A stretch of DNA of 64,000 nucleotides from JALZAI01 sp038212215 (GCA_038212215.1 JBBQUT010000003.1:124001-188000), one strand, 5' to 3'; numbered from the stretch's first letter, positions 51,695 through 63,740 are shown. Program-made: numbers and translations. The notes: generated from the sequence alone by a model not told the origin.

Positions 51695-52258
51695 CTACCC
51701 AGCCGCCATCCACGCCGACGCGATCTCCGCGCGAGCGTTGGCGAGCAACTGCGGCAACACCCGGGTCTGCGCCACGACCGGCATGAAGTTGGTGTCCCCG
51801 CCCCAGCGGGGCACCACGTGCTGGTGCAGATGGGCAGCAATGCCGGCGCCCGCGACGTTGCCCTGGTTCAATCCAATGTTGAACCCGTGCGGCGCCATCG
51901 CCACCCGCAGCGCACGCATCGCGCGCTGCGTGAAGACGCCCAGTTCAATCGTTTCGGCCTCGCTCAGCTCGGTGTAGTCGGCCACGTGCCGGTACGGGAT
52001 GGCCATCAGGTGCCCGGAGTTGTACGGGTACAGGTTCAACCCGGCATAGACCAACTCGCCCCGCGCGACGATCAGCGCTTGCGCATCGTCCTGCTTGGGT
52101 TTCACGCAGAACGGGCAGTCGTCGCCGGCTTCGTCGTGCAGCGGCTTGTTCTCGCCCTTGATGTAGACCATCCGGTGCGGCGTCCACAGCCGCTGGAATC
52201 CGTCCGCGTCGCCGAGGTAGTCGCGCTGCTCGTCAACGATCGGTTCGTCGGAACTCAT
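51695..52258 (-). CDS. HIT-family diadenosine tetraphosphate phosphorylase-like protein
   Basis: The product is 187 aa. The HIT motif HLHQH (143-147, then VVPRW) is preceded by the AP4A-phosphorylase type segment CPFCVKPKQDDAQALIVARG (C-x2-C zinc site) and LNLYPYNSGHLMAIPYRH. The protein probably cleaves Ap4A, as does the mycobacterial homologue adjacent to thrS. ATG 52258 overlaps the thrS stop (TGATG), so they are coupled. Confidence 0.9.
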   Translation of the reverse strand: MSSDEPIVDEQRDYLGDADGFQRLWTPHRMVYIKGENKPLHDEAGDDCPFCVKPKQDDAQALIVARGELVYAGLNLYPYNSGHLMAIPYRHVADYTELSEAETIELGVFTQRAMRALRVAMAPHGFNIGLNQGNVAGAGIAAHLHQHVVPRWGGDTNFMPVVAQTRVLPQLLANARAEIASAWMAAG

Positions 52259-54270
52259 CAATACTGCTCCGCGGTCGGGGACTCGTTCACGCGGTGCTCG
52301 ATGTGCGCGGCAATCTCGTCGACTGCTTGCTCGATAGGGATCCCGTTGCGCTGCGAGCCGTCGCGGTAGCGAAAGGACACTGCCTGCGCGGTCGCGTCAG
52401 TGGCTCCGGCGATCATCATGAACGGCACTTTCTCTTTCTGCGCCGTGCGGATCTTCTTCTGCATACGGTCATCGGATTCGTCGACGCGGGCGCGAATCCC
52501 TCGCGTGGCGAGCCGGTCGACGACATCGCGCAGGTAGGGCACTTGCTCGTCGGTGACCGGAACCCCGACGACCTGCACCGGCGACAACCACGCCGGGAAC
52601 GCTCCCGCGTAGTGCTCGGTGAGCACGCCGATGAATCGTTCGATGGAGCCGAACTTGGCCGAGTGGATCATGACCGGCCGCTTGCGGGTGCCGTCGTCGG
52701 CCTGGTACTCCAGTTCGAAGCCGCGCGGCTGATTGAAGTCGTACTGGATGGTGGACATCTGCCAGGTGCGCCCGATCGCGTCGCGAGTCTGAACCGACAG
52801 CTTCGGTCCATAGAAGGCCGCGCCGCCGGGGTCGGGCACGAGTTCGAGACCGGACTCGATAGCGACGCTGCGCAACACCTCGGTGGCGAGCACCCATTCC
52901 TCATCGTCGCCCACGAACTTGTCCGGGTGGGCGTCGTCACGGGTCGACAGTTCGAGGAAGAAGTCGTCCATCCCGAAATCCCGGAACAGTCCCAGGCAGA
53001 AGTCGAGCAGGTGCTTGATCTCGGCCGGTGCCTGCTCCGGCGTGACGTAGGAGTGCGAATCGTCCTGCGCGAAGCCGCGCACGCGGGTCAAGCCGTGAAT
53101 GACACCGGACTTCTCATGCCGGTACACGTGGCCGAATTCGAACAGGCGCAGCGGGAGGTCGCGGTAGGAGCGCCCGCGTGCGCGGTAGATCAGGTTGTGC
53201 ATCGGGCAGTTCATGGCCTTGAGGCGGTAATCGCTGCCGTCGACGTCCAGTGGCGGGAACATCGATTCGGCGTAGTAGGGCAGATGCCCCGAGGTGTAGA
53301 ACAAACCCTCCTTGGCGATGTGCGGGGTGCCGACGTACTCGAAGCCCTCGTCGATGTGGCGCTGGCGGACGTAGTCCTCCATCACGCGCTTGATCACCCC
53401 GCCCTTGGGGTGGAACACCGGCAGCCCGGATCCGATCTCGTCGGGGAAGCTGAACAGATCGAGTTCGGCGCCGAGCTTGCGGTGATCGCGCTTGGCAGCC
53501 TCGTCCAGCCGGTGCAGGTAGGCCTTGAGATCGTCGCGGGACGCCCACGCGGTGCCGTAGATGCGTTGCAGTTGCTCGTTCTTCTCGCTGCCGCGCCAGT
53601 AGGCCGCGGCGACGCGGGTCAACTTGAACGCCGGGATGCGGCGGGTCGTGGGCAGGTGCGGCCCGCGGCACAGGTCGGTCCAGACCTGCTCGCCGGACTT
53701 CGCATCGAGGTTGTCGTACATCGTCAGCCCGCCGGCGCCGACCTCGGTCGCTTCCTCGCCCGATACCGCCGACTTCAGCCCGATGAGCTCCAGCTTGAAC
53801 CGTTCGCCGGCGAGTTCGGCGCGGGCTGCGTCGTCGTCGACCGGACGGCGGGCGAAGCGCTGGGCAGATTTCACGATCTCGCCCATCCGCTTTTCGATCG
53901 CGCCGAGGTCTTCGGGTGTGAACGGCCGCGACGGCAGGAAGTCGTAGTAGAAACCGTCCTCGATCGGTGGGCCGATGCCGAGCAGGGTCCCCGGAAACAG
54001 GCTCTGCACGGCCTGCGCCAAGACGTGCGCGGTGGAGTGCCGGAGCACGGCGAGACCCTCCGGTGAGGCCGCGGTGACCGCCTGGACATCGGTATCGGAA
54101 TCCGGTGCCCAATCCAGGTCGTGCAGGGCGCCGTCGGGATCACGGACCACGATCGCGGCGCCGGGTCCGTTGACCTCGGAACCGGCTTCGCGCAACGCAT
54201 CGAGCGCCGTCGCGCCGGCCGCCACCCGGACCGGAAGGGCGGGCACGGACGGCACGTCGCTGGCGGACAC
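52258..54270 (-). CDS. thrS: Threonyl-tRNA synthetase
   Basis: The product is 670 aa. It has a TGS-like N-terminus, the editing-domain HxxxH (HSTAHVLAQA), the zinc-site motif KAMNCPMHN, catalytic-core RVRGFAQDDSHSYV and the C-terminal anticodon-binding GVPVTDEQVPYLRDVV. It charges tRNA-Thr. GTG 54270 lies 5 bases after AGGAG, so this start is favoured over the longer frame. No T-box was noticed in the 82-base gap to the divergent CapA gene. Confidence 0.95.
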   Translation of the reverse strand: MSASDVPSVPALPVRVAAGATALDALREAGSEVNGPGAAIVVRDPDGALHDLDWAPDSDTDVQAVTAASPEGLAVLRHSTAHVLAQAVQSLFPGTLLGIGPPIEDGFYYDFLPSRPFTPEDLGAIEKRMGEIVKSAQRFARRPVDDDAARAELAGERFKLELIGLKSAVSGEEATEVGAGGLTMYDNLDAKSGEQVWTDLCRGPHLPTTRRIPAFKLTRVAAAYWRGSEKNEQLQRIYGTAWASRDDLKAYLHRLDEAAKRDHRKLGAELDLFSFPDEIGSGLPVFHPKGGVIKRVMEDYVRQRHIDEGFEYVGTPHIAKEGLFYTSGHLPYYAESMFPPLDVDGSDYRLKAMNCPMHNLIYRARGRSYRDLPLRLFEFGHVYRHEKSGVIHGLTRVRGFAQDDSHSYVTPEQAPAEIKHLLDFCLGLFRDFGMDDFFLELSTRDDAHPDKFVGDDEEWVLATEVLRSVAIESGLELVPDPGGAAFYGPKLSVQTRDAIGRTWQMSTIQYDFNQPRGFELEYQADDGTRKRPVMIHSAKFGSIERFIGVLTEHYAGAFPAWLSPVQVVGVPVTDEQVPYLRDVVDRLATRGIRARVDESDDRMQKKIRTAQKEKVPFMMIAGATDATAQAVSFRYRDGSQRNGIPIEQAVDEIAAHIEHRVNESPTAEQY

Positions 54271-54352
54271 GCGAACTCCTCTACTGGGGATGCGACGGTT
54301 CGGACCCGTCGCCAGGAATGCTAGTGCGGTGCCCACTCGCCGCCGATCGGAT

Positions 54353-55486
54353 ATGCGCGCCGCTCTCACGCTGCTCGCTGCTGTTCCCCTCGTCGTGGCC
54401 GGGTGCACGTCGTCGCGCACGAGCGCGTCACCCAGCACCGCAGCACCAACTACGGCAGCACCAACTACGGCAGCACCAACTACGGCGTCCCGCATCGCGA
54501 GTCCGCTCCGCAGCGCCCACCCGGAGCCGACCCGTTCCCGGGCGCCTGGCGAATTCAGCGTGGCGTTCGCCGGCGACGTGCACTTCAGCGGCCGGGTGCG
54601 GGCTCGGCTCGACCACGACCCGGCGACCGTCTTCGCGCAGGCCGCCCCCGCGCTCGGCCGCGCCGATCTCACGATGGTCAATCTGGAGACCGCCATCACG
54701 ACCGGGGGTCAGCAGCAGCAGAAGCTGTTCACCTTCCGGGCGCCGCCGGCCTCGTTCGCGGCGCTGCGCGCGGCCGGGATCGACATCGTCACCATGGCGA
54801 ACAACCACGGCGCCGACTACGGCACGTCCGGATTGCGCGACAGTCTTGCCGCAAGCGCCTTGCAGCACTTCCCGGTGGTCGGCATCGGGACCGACGCGAG
54901 GCGCGCCTTCGCGCCGTACACGACAACGCTCAACGGCGTCCGCGTCGCGATCATCGGTGCCGACCAGGTACAGGACGAGACGACGCTGCCGTTGTTCAGC
55001 GCCGGCCCGTCCACTCCGGGCGTTGCCAACGCCTACTCACGACGGCTGCCGGCAGCCGTGCGCGCCGCGCGGGCGCAGGGCTACGTGGTGATCGTCTACG
55101 TGCACTGGGGCATCGAGTACGACACTTGCCCGTCCTCGGACCAGCGGGTGCTGGCGGCGTCGCTGGCCCGTGCCGGCGCGACGGCGGTGATCGGCACGCA
55201 CGCGCACGTATTGCAGGGCGCGGGTTGGCTGCCGGGCGGCAGCTACGTCGCGTACGGGCTCGGCAACTACCTGTGGTGGCGCTCGTTCGGCAACAACCAG
55301 GACGACAACGGCGTGCTGACACTGAGCTTCACGCACGGCCGGGTGACGCGCCAGCGCTTCGCGCCCTCGCGCCTGGACGGTCGTGGTGTCCCCGTCCCCG
55401 CCACGGGGGCCGAGTACACCCGAATCCACGACGAGTGGCAGCACGACCGGAGCTGCACCGACCTGTCCGCGCGGCCGACCAACTGA
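54353..55486 (+). CDS. CapA-family lipoprotein (PGA synthesis-type fold)
   Basis: The product is 377 aa from ATG 54353. The signal MRAALTLLAAVPLVVAGC ends in a lipobox VAGC, so it is probably membrane-anchored. A low-complexity TAAPTTAAPTTAAPTTA linker follows. The CapA calcineurin-like domain shows AFAGDVHFSG, MVNLETAIT, ANNHGADYG, VHWGIEYD and GTHAHVLQG, the metal-binding set. Poly-glutamate is not expected here; actinobacterial CapA proteins have unknown roles. Confidence 0.85.
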   Translation: MRAALTLLAAVPLVVAGCTSSRTSASPSTAAPTTAAPTTAAPTTASRIASPLRSAHPEPTRSRAPGEFSVAFAGDVHFSGRVRARLDHDPATVFAQAAPALGRADLTMVNLETAITTGGQQQQKLFTFRAPPASFAALRAAGIDIVTMANNHGADYGTSGLRDSLAASALQHFPVVGIGTDARRAFAPYTTTLNGVRVAIIGADQVQDETTLPLFSAGPSTPGVANAYSRRLPAAVRAARAQGYVVIVYVHWGIEYDTCPSSDQRVLAASLARAGATAVIGTHAHVLQGAGWLPGGSYVAYGLGNYLWWRSFGNNQDDNGVLTLSFTHGRVTRQRFAPSRLDGRGVPVPATGAEYTRIHDEWQHDRSCTDLSARPTN

Positions 55487-55515
55487 CCGCAATCTCTATC
55501 CCTCAAGGAGAATCC

Positions 55516-56046
55516 ATGTTCCTGTACGAGTACGAGGGCGTGCGCCCGAGCATTGCCGACGACGCCTTCATCGCCGCCACCGCCACGATCGTCGGGGACG
55601 TGACGATCGAGAGCGGCGCGTCGATCTGGTACGGCGCCGTACTGCGCGGCGACGACGGCCCGATCGTGGTACGCGAGCGGGCCAATGTCCAGGATGGCTC
55701 CGTCATCCACACGACACCTGGCGTGACCACCGAGATCGGCCGCGGCGCGACGGTCGCGCACCAGTGCATCGTGCACGGCGCGGTCCTCGAGGAGGAGGCG
55801 CTGGTCGGCAACGGTTGTGTGGTGCTCGACCACGCGCGCATCGGGTCGGGGGCACTGGTCGCAGCAATGTCACTCGTCCCGTCCGGTATGGAAATACCGC
55901 CCGGAATGCTCGCGGCGGGCGTCCCGGCCAAGCTCAAGCGGCCGATCGCGGGTACCCCGGCCGAGATGTGGGTGAAGCTCAACCCGACCCACTATCCGCA
56001 GTTGGCCGAGCGGCATCGGCGCGGCATCCGTGCGGTCGAGAGGTGA
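55516..56046 (+). CDS. Gamma-class carbonic anhydrase/acetyltransferase-fold protein
   Basis: The product is 176 aa of the left-handed beta-helix (hexapeptide repeat) family. The three zinc-binding histidines are in DGSVIHTTP, ATVAHQCIV and IVHGAVL. AAGGAG precedes ATG 55516 by 5 bases. Typical members are homotrimers; some have no measurable carbonic anhydrase activity. It follows CapA by 29 bases. Confidence 0.85.
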   Translation: MFLYEYEGVRPSIADDAFIAATATIVGDVTIESGASIWYGAVLRGDDGPIVVRERANVQDGSVIHTTPGVTTEIGRGATVAHQCIVHGAVLEEEALVGNGCVVLDHARIGSGALVAAMSLVPSGMEIPPGMLAAGVPAKLKRPIAGTPAEMWVKLNPTHYPQLAERHRRGIRAVER

Positions 56047-56089
56047 CTGGCACAGTCAGTTCCTTGCTGCGACCCATATCCTGGGCGCC

Positions 56090-56944
56090 ATGACGGCCTT
56101 CAACCCGCCCCCGAAAGTTCCGGCGACACCCGCCGGCTGGTACGCCGACCCACTCGGACGCCACGAGATGCGTTACTTCGACGGCACCCAGTGGACCGAG
56201 CACGTTTCCTCGCACGGCCGGACGTCGGTCGACCCGCCGGTGGGCGAGGGCCACATCCCGACGGTGCAACGGGCGCCCGAGCGGGTGCGGGGCGACGTGC
56301 AGCGCGCCGGCTCTGCGGGTGTCGCGGGTTTCCGCGGCGGCACCGGCTCGATCTTCACCGAGCCGATTCTCGTCGTGAACCAGAAGGCCAAGCTCATCGA
56401 GATCAACAACGAGTACGCGATCTACGACCAGAACGCCAACCAGATCGCCGCAGTCCGCGAAACAGGCCAGAGTGGGCTGAAGAAGGCCGCACGATTCCTG
56501 ACCTCGCTCGATCAGTACATGACGCACAAGCTGCAGATCGTCGACATGCAGGGCAACGTGCTGCTCGCGTTGACCCGCCCGGCCAAGCTGATCAAGTCCA
56601 AGATCATCGTCGAGGACGCTCGCGGGGGCGAGATCGGCCAGATCGTGCAGCAGAACGCGATCGGCAAGATCCGCTTCGGCCTCGAGGTGGGCGGCAAGGT
56701 CTACGGCTCGATCAACGGCGAGAACTGGCGGGCCTGGAACTTCAACATCCAGGATCACAACGGCACCGAGGTCGCCAGGATCACCAAGACCTGGGAGGGA
56801 CTGGCCAAGACCATGTTCACCACGGCCGACAACTACGTGCTGCAGATTCACCGGCCGCTCGAAGATCCGTTGCGGACGCTGGTCGTCGCTGCGGCATTGG
56901 GCGTCGACACCGCGCTCAAGCAGGACTCGCGCGGCTTCGGCTGA
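56090..56944 (+). CDS. DUF2510 plus LURP-one/scramblase-like protein
   Basis: The product is 284 aa. N-terminal DUF2510 is seen in PAGWYADPLGRHEMRYFDGTQW (partly quoted: GWYADPLGRHEMRYFDGTQW). A C-terminal tubby/scramblase-like beta-barrel has FTEPILVVNQKAKLIEINNEY and LQIVDMQGNVLLALTRP. Such proteins are common in actinobacteria and their role is unproven; membrane-phospholipid binding is a guess. Its last 29 bases overlap the convergent MobA-like gene. Confidence 0.8.
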   Translation: MTAFNPPPKVPATPAGWYADPLGRHEMRYFDGTQWTEHVSSHGRTSVDPPVGEGHIPTVQRAPERVRGDVQRAGSAGVAGFRGGTGSIFTEPILVVNQKAKLIEINNEYAIYDQNANQIAAVRETGQSGLKKAARFLTSLDQYMTHKLQIVDMQGNVLLALTRPAKLIKSKIIVEDARGGEIGQIVQQNAIGKIRFGLEVGGKVYGSINGENWRAWNFNIQDHNGTEVARITKTWEGLAKTMFTTADNYVLQIHRPLEDPLRTLVVAAALGVDTALKQDSRGFG

Positions 56945-57488
56945 GCCAGCGCGCGAGGTCGTCCGGGGTGTCCAGATCGGACGGGTCACCGGCGACGGCC
57001 ACCTCGTCCACCAGATCCGGACGCGCCGCCAGCAGCGCTCGCGCCCCCTCGTCCGGTCCGGCCGACTCGAGCGCGAGCCGCCACAGCACCGGTGCCATCA
57101 CCGTCGGATGCCCACGCCGACGCCCGTAGCGGGCCAGCGCGATGCGCCCCGGCCGCCAGGCCGCGACGACGGCGCGCACCGCAGCCGCCGAAATTCCCGG
57201 CATGTCCACCAGCAGCACCACCAGCGCGTCGACATCGCCGGCCGAGTCGAGCGCCAGGGCGAGTGAGGATCGCTGGCCGCGCTCGGGCTCCGCGTTGACG
57301 ACCGTAAGCGCACTGGACGCCGACGTACCGGCACGCACGACCGCGACGACCGGTTCGCAGCCGGCGGAACGCAACACGGCCGTCGCACGCTCCAGCAGCG
57401 GTAAGCCGTCGACGACGAGAGCGGCCTTGGGCGCGCCCATCCGGCTGCCCGAGCCCGCCGCGAGAACCGCGCCCGCGATGTGCACCAC
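56916..57488 (-). CDS. MobA/MocA-like nucleotidyltransferase
   Basis: The product is about 190 aa. The N-terminal nucleotide-binding signature is AGAVLAAGSGSRMGAPKAAL, then VVLLVDMPGISAAAVRAVV, the metal-binding Asp region, and RRRGHPTVMAPVLW. The pattern matches MocA-type cytidylyl- or guanylyltransferases that add a nucleotide to molybdopterin. Its position beside the molybdenum-hydroxylase (cox) genes fits a role in cofactor maturation, with MCD cofactor being normal for CO-dehydrogenase-type enzymes. GTG 57488 or 57485 is the start. Confidence 0.83.
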   Translation of the reverse strand: MVHIAGAVLAAGSGSRMGAPKAALVVDGLPLLERATAVLRSAGCEPVVAVVRAGTSASSALTVVNAEPERGQRSSLALALDSAGDVDALVVLLVDMPGISAAAVRAVVAAWRPGRIALARYGRRRGHPTVMAPVLWRLALESAGPDEGARALLAARPDLVDEVAVAGDPSDLDTPDDLARWLSRSRASPA

Positions 57489-57533
57489 GACCGAGATTAT
57501 GCGCGGCGGGGCCGAACAGGCGATGCTCGTTGC

Positions 57534-58415
57534 ATGCAACCATCCGTTTACCAGTCGCCGTCCGAGGTCGGCGCCGCGCTCGACCGGGCCGGCTACCTTC
57601 CCGACGACGGGGTCGCCACCGCCGCGTACCTCGCGATCCGCATGGGCCGCCCGCTGTTCCTCGAGGGCGATCCCGGTGTGGGCAAGACGGCGTTGGCGCA
57701 AGCGCTGGCCGATATCACCGACGCTCCGCTCGTCCGGCTCCAGTGTTACGAGGGCATCGACGCGAGTCAGGCGCTCTATGACTGGGACTTCCCGCGTCAG
57801 GTGCTGCATCTGCGCGCCGCCGCCGACACCGACGACCGCGCGACGCTCGAGGCCTCCCTCTACGATCGGCGCTTCCTCGTCGCCCGGCCCATCCTGCAGG
57901 CGCTGGAGATGACTCCGTCCGTGCTGCTGATCGACGAGATCGACCGGGCCGATGACGAGTTCGAGGCATTCCTGCTCGAAGTGCTCGCCGAGAACTCGGT
58001 CACCGTTCCGGAACTGGGCACGATCCGCGCCGCGTCCCCGCCGCTGGTCGTGCTGACGTCCAACCGCACGCGCGAAGTGCACGACGCGCTCAAGAGGCGC
58101 TGCCTCTACCACTGGGTCGAGCACCCCACCTTCGAGCGCGAGGTCGAGATCGTGCGCCGGCACCTGCCCGAGGTCGCCGACCGGCTCGCGCGCGAGGTGG
58201 CCGCCGTCGTCGGGCAACTGCGCTCGATGGACCTGCTCAAGCCGCCCGGCATCGCGGAATCCATCGACTGGGCGCACGCGCTGCACATCCTGGGCAGTGA
58301 CCGGCTCGACCGCGAACGAGCGAGTGCCACCCTGGGGGCTGCGATCAAGTACCACGAGGACCAGACCCGGGTACAGCGTGAGGTGCTGCCCGAGTTGCTG
58401 GCCAAGCTGGCATGA
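57534..58415 (+). CDS. coxD: MoxR-type AAA ATPase (CoxD-like)
   Basis: The product is 293 aa. Walker A GDPGVGKT (45-52), Walker B LLIDEID (131-137) and the sensor TSNRTREVHDALKRRCLYHW identify a MoxR AAA+ ATPase. In carboxydotrophs CoxD is needed for inserting the S/Cu group into the Mo-Cu site of CO dehydrogenase. The gene is followed by the VWA partner and XdhC, the classical CoxD-E-F order. ATG 57534 lies shortly after the divergent MobA start. Confidence 0.9.
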   Translation: MQPSVYQSPSEVGAALDRAGYLPDDGVATAAYLAIRMGRPLFLEGDPGVGKTALAQALADITDAPLVRLQCYEGIDASQALYDWDFPRQVLHLRAAADTDDRATLEASLYDRRFLVARPILQALEMTPSVLLIDEIDRADDEFEAFLLEVLAENSVTVPELGTIRAASPPLVVLTSNRTREVHDALKRRCLYHWVEHPTFEREVEIVRRHLPEVADRLAREVAAVVGQLRSMDLLKPPGIAESIDWAHALHILGSDRLDRERASATLGAAIKYHEDQTRVQREVLPELLAKLA

Positions 58416-58440
58416 CGAGCGGCCTGTGTAGACGGCACCG

Positions 58441-59553
58441 ATGACAACAGAGTTCGACGTCGTCGCGTCGCTGACCGGGTTCGCCGGCGCGCTGCGCGCG
58501 GCTGGGATCAACGCGGACCGTGCACGCGTCACGACCAGCTTGTCCGCGCTGGCCGAGCTGGATCCGGGCAACCCCGACGACGTCTACTGGGCGACCCGCC
58601 TCTCGCTGTGCTCCGAACCGGACGACCTCGCCAAGTTCGACGCAGTCTTCGATCTGTGGTTTCGCGGCGCGTGGCCCACGATCACCCAGCCGCAGCAGCC
58701 CTCGCGCGTCCGACAGCAGGAGCTGCGTGCGGTCGGCGGCCCAGGCGACACCGAGTCACAGAGCACCGACGACGAAGTGCTGCGCACCGCGGCGAGCGAG
58801 ACCGAGGTGCTGCGCAGCCGCGACGTCGCCAGGTTGACCCCGGACGAGCGCGACGAAATCCACCGGCTCATCACCTTGCTGACCCCACGAGTCGAGCACC
58901 GGCGCACGCTGCGGCGCCAACGCGGCGGGCATGACCGCATCGACGTCGGACGCACCGTGCGGCAGCTACTGCGCGACGGCGGCGAACCGGGATCGCTGCG
59001 CTACAGCCGGCCCCGGATCAAGCCACGCAGGCTCGTCTTGTTGATCGACGTCAGCGGCTCGATGGCCCCCTACGCCGACGCGCTGCTGCGTTTCGCGCAC
59101 GCCGCGGTCCGAGCCGCACCCGGCACCGTCGAGGTGTTCACGATCGGCACCCGGTTGACCCGCGTCACGCGCCAGCTACGCCTGCGCGACCCGGAACAGG
59201 CGCTGCGCGCGATGAGCACCGCGATCCCGGACTGGAGCGGCGGGACCCGCCTGGGTGAGGCGCTGCGCGCCTTCCTGGATCTGTGGGGTCAGCGCGGCAC
59301 CGCCCGCCGCGCCGTCGTGGTGCTTGCCTCGGACGGCTGGGAACGCGGCGACGCAGCCCTGCTCGGGGAACAGATGCAGCGCCTGTCGCGGTTGGCCCAC
59401 CGAACCGTGTGGGTAAATCCGCACAAGGGCAAGGACGGTTTCGCCCCTGCCACGGGTGGGATGGTGGCGGCCCTTCCGTACTTGGACGAGTTGATCGCCG
59501 GGCACAGCATGGACGCCCTGCGCAATCTGGTGGAGGTCATTAGTCATGCGTGA
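58441..59553 (+). CDS. coxE: VWA-domain protein (CoxE-like)
   Basis: The product is 370 aa. The metal-ion-dependent adhesion site motif DVSGS is at residues 203-207 (VLLIDVSGSMAPYADALLRF), followed by a Thr and Asp in later loops. N-terminal helical region of about 190 residues. CoxE works with the MoxR ATPase. The gene overlaps the next by 8 bases. Function in metal-site assembly is known for related cox clusters. Confidence 0.88.
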   Translation: MTTEFDVVASLTGFAGALRAAGINADRARVTTSLSALAELDPGNPDDVYWATRLSLCSEPDDLAKFDAVFDLWFRGAWPTITQPQQPSRVRQQELRAVGGPGDTESQSTDDEVLRTAASETEVLRSRDVARLTPDERDEIHRLITLLTPRVEHRRTLRRQRGGHDRIDVGRTVRQLLRDGGEPGSLRYSRPRIKPRRLVLLIDVSGSMAPYADALLRFAHAAVRAAPGTVEVFTIGTRLTRVTRQLRLRDPEQALRAMSTAIPDWSGGTRLGEALRAFLDLWGQRGTARRAVVVLASDGWERGDAALLGEQMQRLSRLAHRTVWVNPHKGKDGFAPATGGMVAALPYLDELIAGHSMDALRNLVEVISHA

Positions 59554-60679
59554 TGTCATCGATGAACTCGAGCGCTGGTGGCGCGAGGGCAAGACCGTCG
59601 GCATCGGCACGGTGGTCGGCACCTGGAAGTCGGCGCCACGCCAGCCCGGCGCGGCGATGCTCGTCGGCCCGGACGACACTGCGGTCGGCAGCGTGTCCGG
59701 CGGCTGCGTCGAGGGCGCAGTGTTCGAACTGGCTACCGCCGCGCGCGCCGACGGCAGGGCGGTACTGCAGCGCTACGGCGTCAGCGACGACGACGCGTTC
59801 GCGGTCGGACTTACCTGCGGCGGGATCATCGACATCTTCGTCGAGCAGATCAACAAGCAGACCTTCCCCGAACTCGGCGCGATCGCCGACGACATCCGGG
59901 CGGGCACGCCGGTCGCTGTGGCCACCGTGATCAGCGGCGACGAGTCGCGGGTCGGGCGCCGGCTCGTGGTTGGTCCAGACAAGGTCAGTGGGTCGCTGGG
60001 CAGCGCACGACTGGACGACGCAGTTCGCGACGACGTCACCGGCATGCTGGCGCAGGGCCGCACCGGCACCGTCCACTACGGCTCGGACGGCGAGCGTCGC
60101 GGGGACACCCTGGCGATCTTCGTTGCTGCCTACGCACCACGTCCGCGAATGATCGTTTTCGGCGCCATCGACTTTGCCGCAGCGGTGGCCCGCGTCGGCT
60201 CGTTCCTCGGCTACCAGGTCACGGTGTGCGACGCACGCGAGACGTTCGCGACGAAAAGGCGCTTCCCCGAGGCCGACGAGGTGATCGTGGCCTGGCCGCA
60301 CAAGTACCTCGCCGAGACCGAGGTGGACGAGCGCACCGTCGTCTGCGTGCTGACCCATGACCCGAAATTCGACGTACCGCTGCTCGAACTGGCGCTGCGC
60401 CTGCCGCTCGCCTACCTGGGCGCAATGGGGTCACGCCGCACGAACGAGGACCGCCTCACCCGGTTGCGCGAACTGGGGCTGTCGGAGCGCGAATTGGGCC
60501 GGCTACACGCGCCGATCGGTCTCGACATCGGGGCCCGCACGCCGGAGGAGACCGCCGTCTCGGTGGCCGCGGAGATCATCGGCGCCCACTGGGGCGGATC
60601 CGGTGCCCCATTGCGCCGCCTGGATGGACCGATTCACCACGAATCTGTAGCGGATGTCGCATTAGTTGTTGAATCCTGA
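59546..60679 (+). CDS. XdhC/CoxF family maturation factor
   Basis: The product is 377 aa. The N-terminal XdhC domain includes GTWKSAPRQPGAAMLVGPDD, SVSGGCVEGAVF and LTCGGIIDIFVEQ. The C-terminal Rossmann domain has VFGAIDFAAAVARVGSFLG and VCVLTHDPKFDVPLLELAL, then LGAMGSRRTNEDR. XdhC binds molybdopterin cofactor and delivers it, after sulfuration, to xanthine-dehydrogenase-family enzymes. It ends 131 bases before coxS. Confidence 0.9.
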   Translation: MRDVIDELERWWREGKTVGIGTVVGTWKSAPRQPGAAMLVGPDDTAVGSVSGGCVEGAVFELATAARADGRAVLQRYGVSDDDAFAVGLTCGGIIDIFVEQINKQTFPELGAIADDIRAGTPVAVATVISGDESRVGRRLVVGPDKVSGSLGSARLDDAVRDDVTGMLAQGRTGTVHYGSDGERRGDTLAIFVAAYAPRPRMIVFGAIDFAAAVARVGSFLGYQVTVCDARETFATKRRFPEADEVIVAWPHKYLAETEVDERTVVCVLTHDPKFDVPLLELALRLPLAYLGAMGSRRTNEDRLTRLRELGLSERELGRLHAPIGLDIGARTPEETAVSVAAEIIGAHWGGSGAPLRRLDGPIHHESVADVALVVES

Positions 60680-60748
60680 TCGAAGGAACGGTCGTGTTGT
60701 GTGCCACCTTTCGGTAGCGTCTCGGTGTCGGCGGTCACAGCCTTACTC

Positions 60749-60783
60749 ATGATCGTGCTGTGTTCGCCGCAACGCTCGATCAT
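60749..60783. promoter_or_regulatory. Inverted repeat before coxS
   Basis: ATGATCG (60749-60755) and CGATCAT (60777-60783) are perfect 7-base complements with a 21-base spacer, 28 bases before the coxS start and just upstream of its GGAGG. It is the only clear symmetric element in the 131-base gap and may be an operator for coxSLM. Confidence 0.4.
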
Positions 60784-60810
60784 CAGCGCGTTCGCTCTCG
60801 TGGAGGTGGC

Positions 60811-61277
60811 ATGACCAAGATCAGTCTCACGGTCGACGGGGTTTCCTATTCCGACGACGTCGAACCCCGCACGCTGCTCGTGCACTATTTGCGCGAGCAG
60901 TTGGGCAAGGTCGGCACAGTCGTGGGGTGTGACACCAGCAACTGCGGCGCGTGCACCGTCGACCTCGGCGGGATGAGTGTCAAGAGCTGCACCGTCCTGG
61001 CAGTTCAGGCCGACGGTGGTGAGGTGACGACGGTCGAGGGCTTGGAGCAGGACGGCAAGCTCGCGCCCATGCAACAGGCGTTTCACGACAATCATGCGCT
61101 GCAGTGCGGGTACTGCACGCCCGGAATGATCATGGCCTGCCGCGACCTGCTGAAGAACAACTCAAGCCCGAGCGAGGACGAGATCCGCGAGGGCATCGAA
61201 GGAAACCTTTGCCGGTGCACCGGCTATCAGAACATCGTGCGCGCCGTCCAGGCCGTCGCCGGAAGTGGAGCACAGGC

Positions 61278-61281
<4 letters not shown>
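60811..61281 (+). CDS. coxS: Molybdenum hydroxylase small subunit, [2Fe-2S] (CoxS)
   Basis: The product is 156 aa. Plant-type cluster cysteines are C40, C45, C48 and C60; the second cluster is C99, C102, C134 and C136 (GYCTPGMIMAC, GNLCRCTGYQN). The two clusters pass electrons from the Mo site to FAD. GGAGGTGGC immediately before ATG 60811 supports the start over an in-frame upstream one. It overlaps coxL by four bases (ATGA). Confidence 0.95.

Positions 61282-63736
<2,455 letters not shown>

Positions 63737-63740
<4 letters not shown>

Noticed and set aside
52294..54066. 590-aa plus-strand frame across thrS
   Set aside because: Shadow of a complete threonyl-tRNA synthetase.
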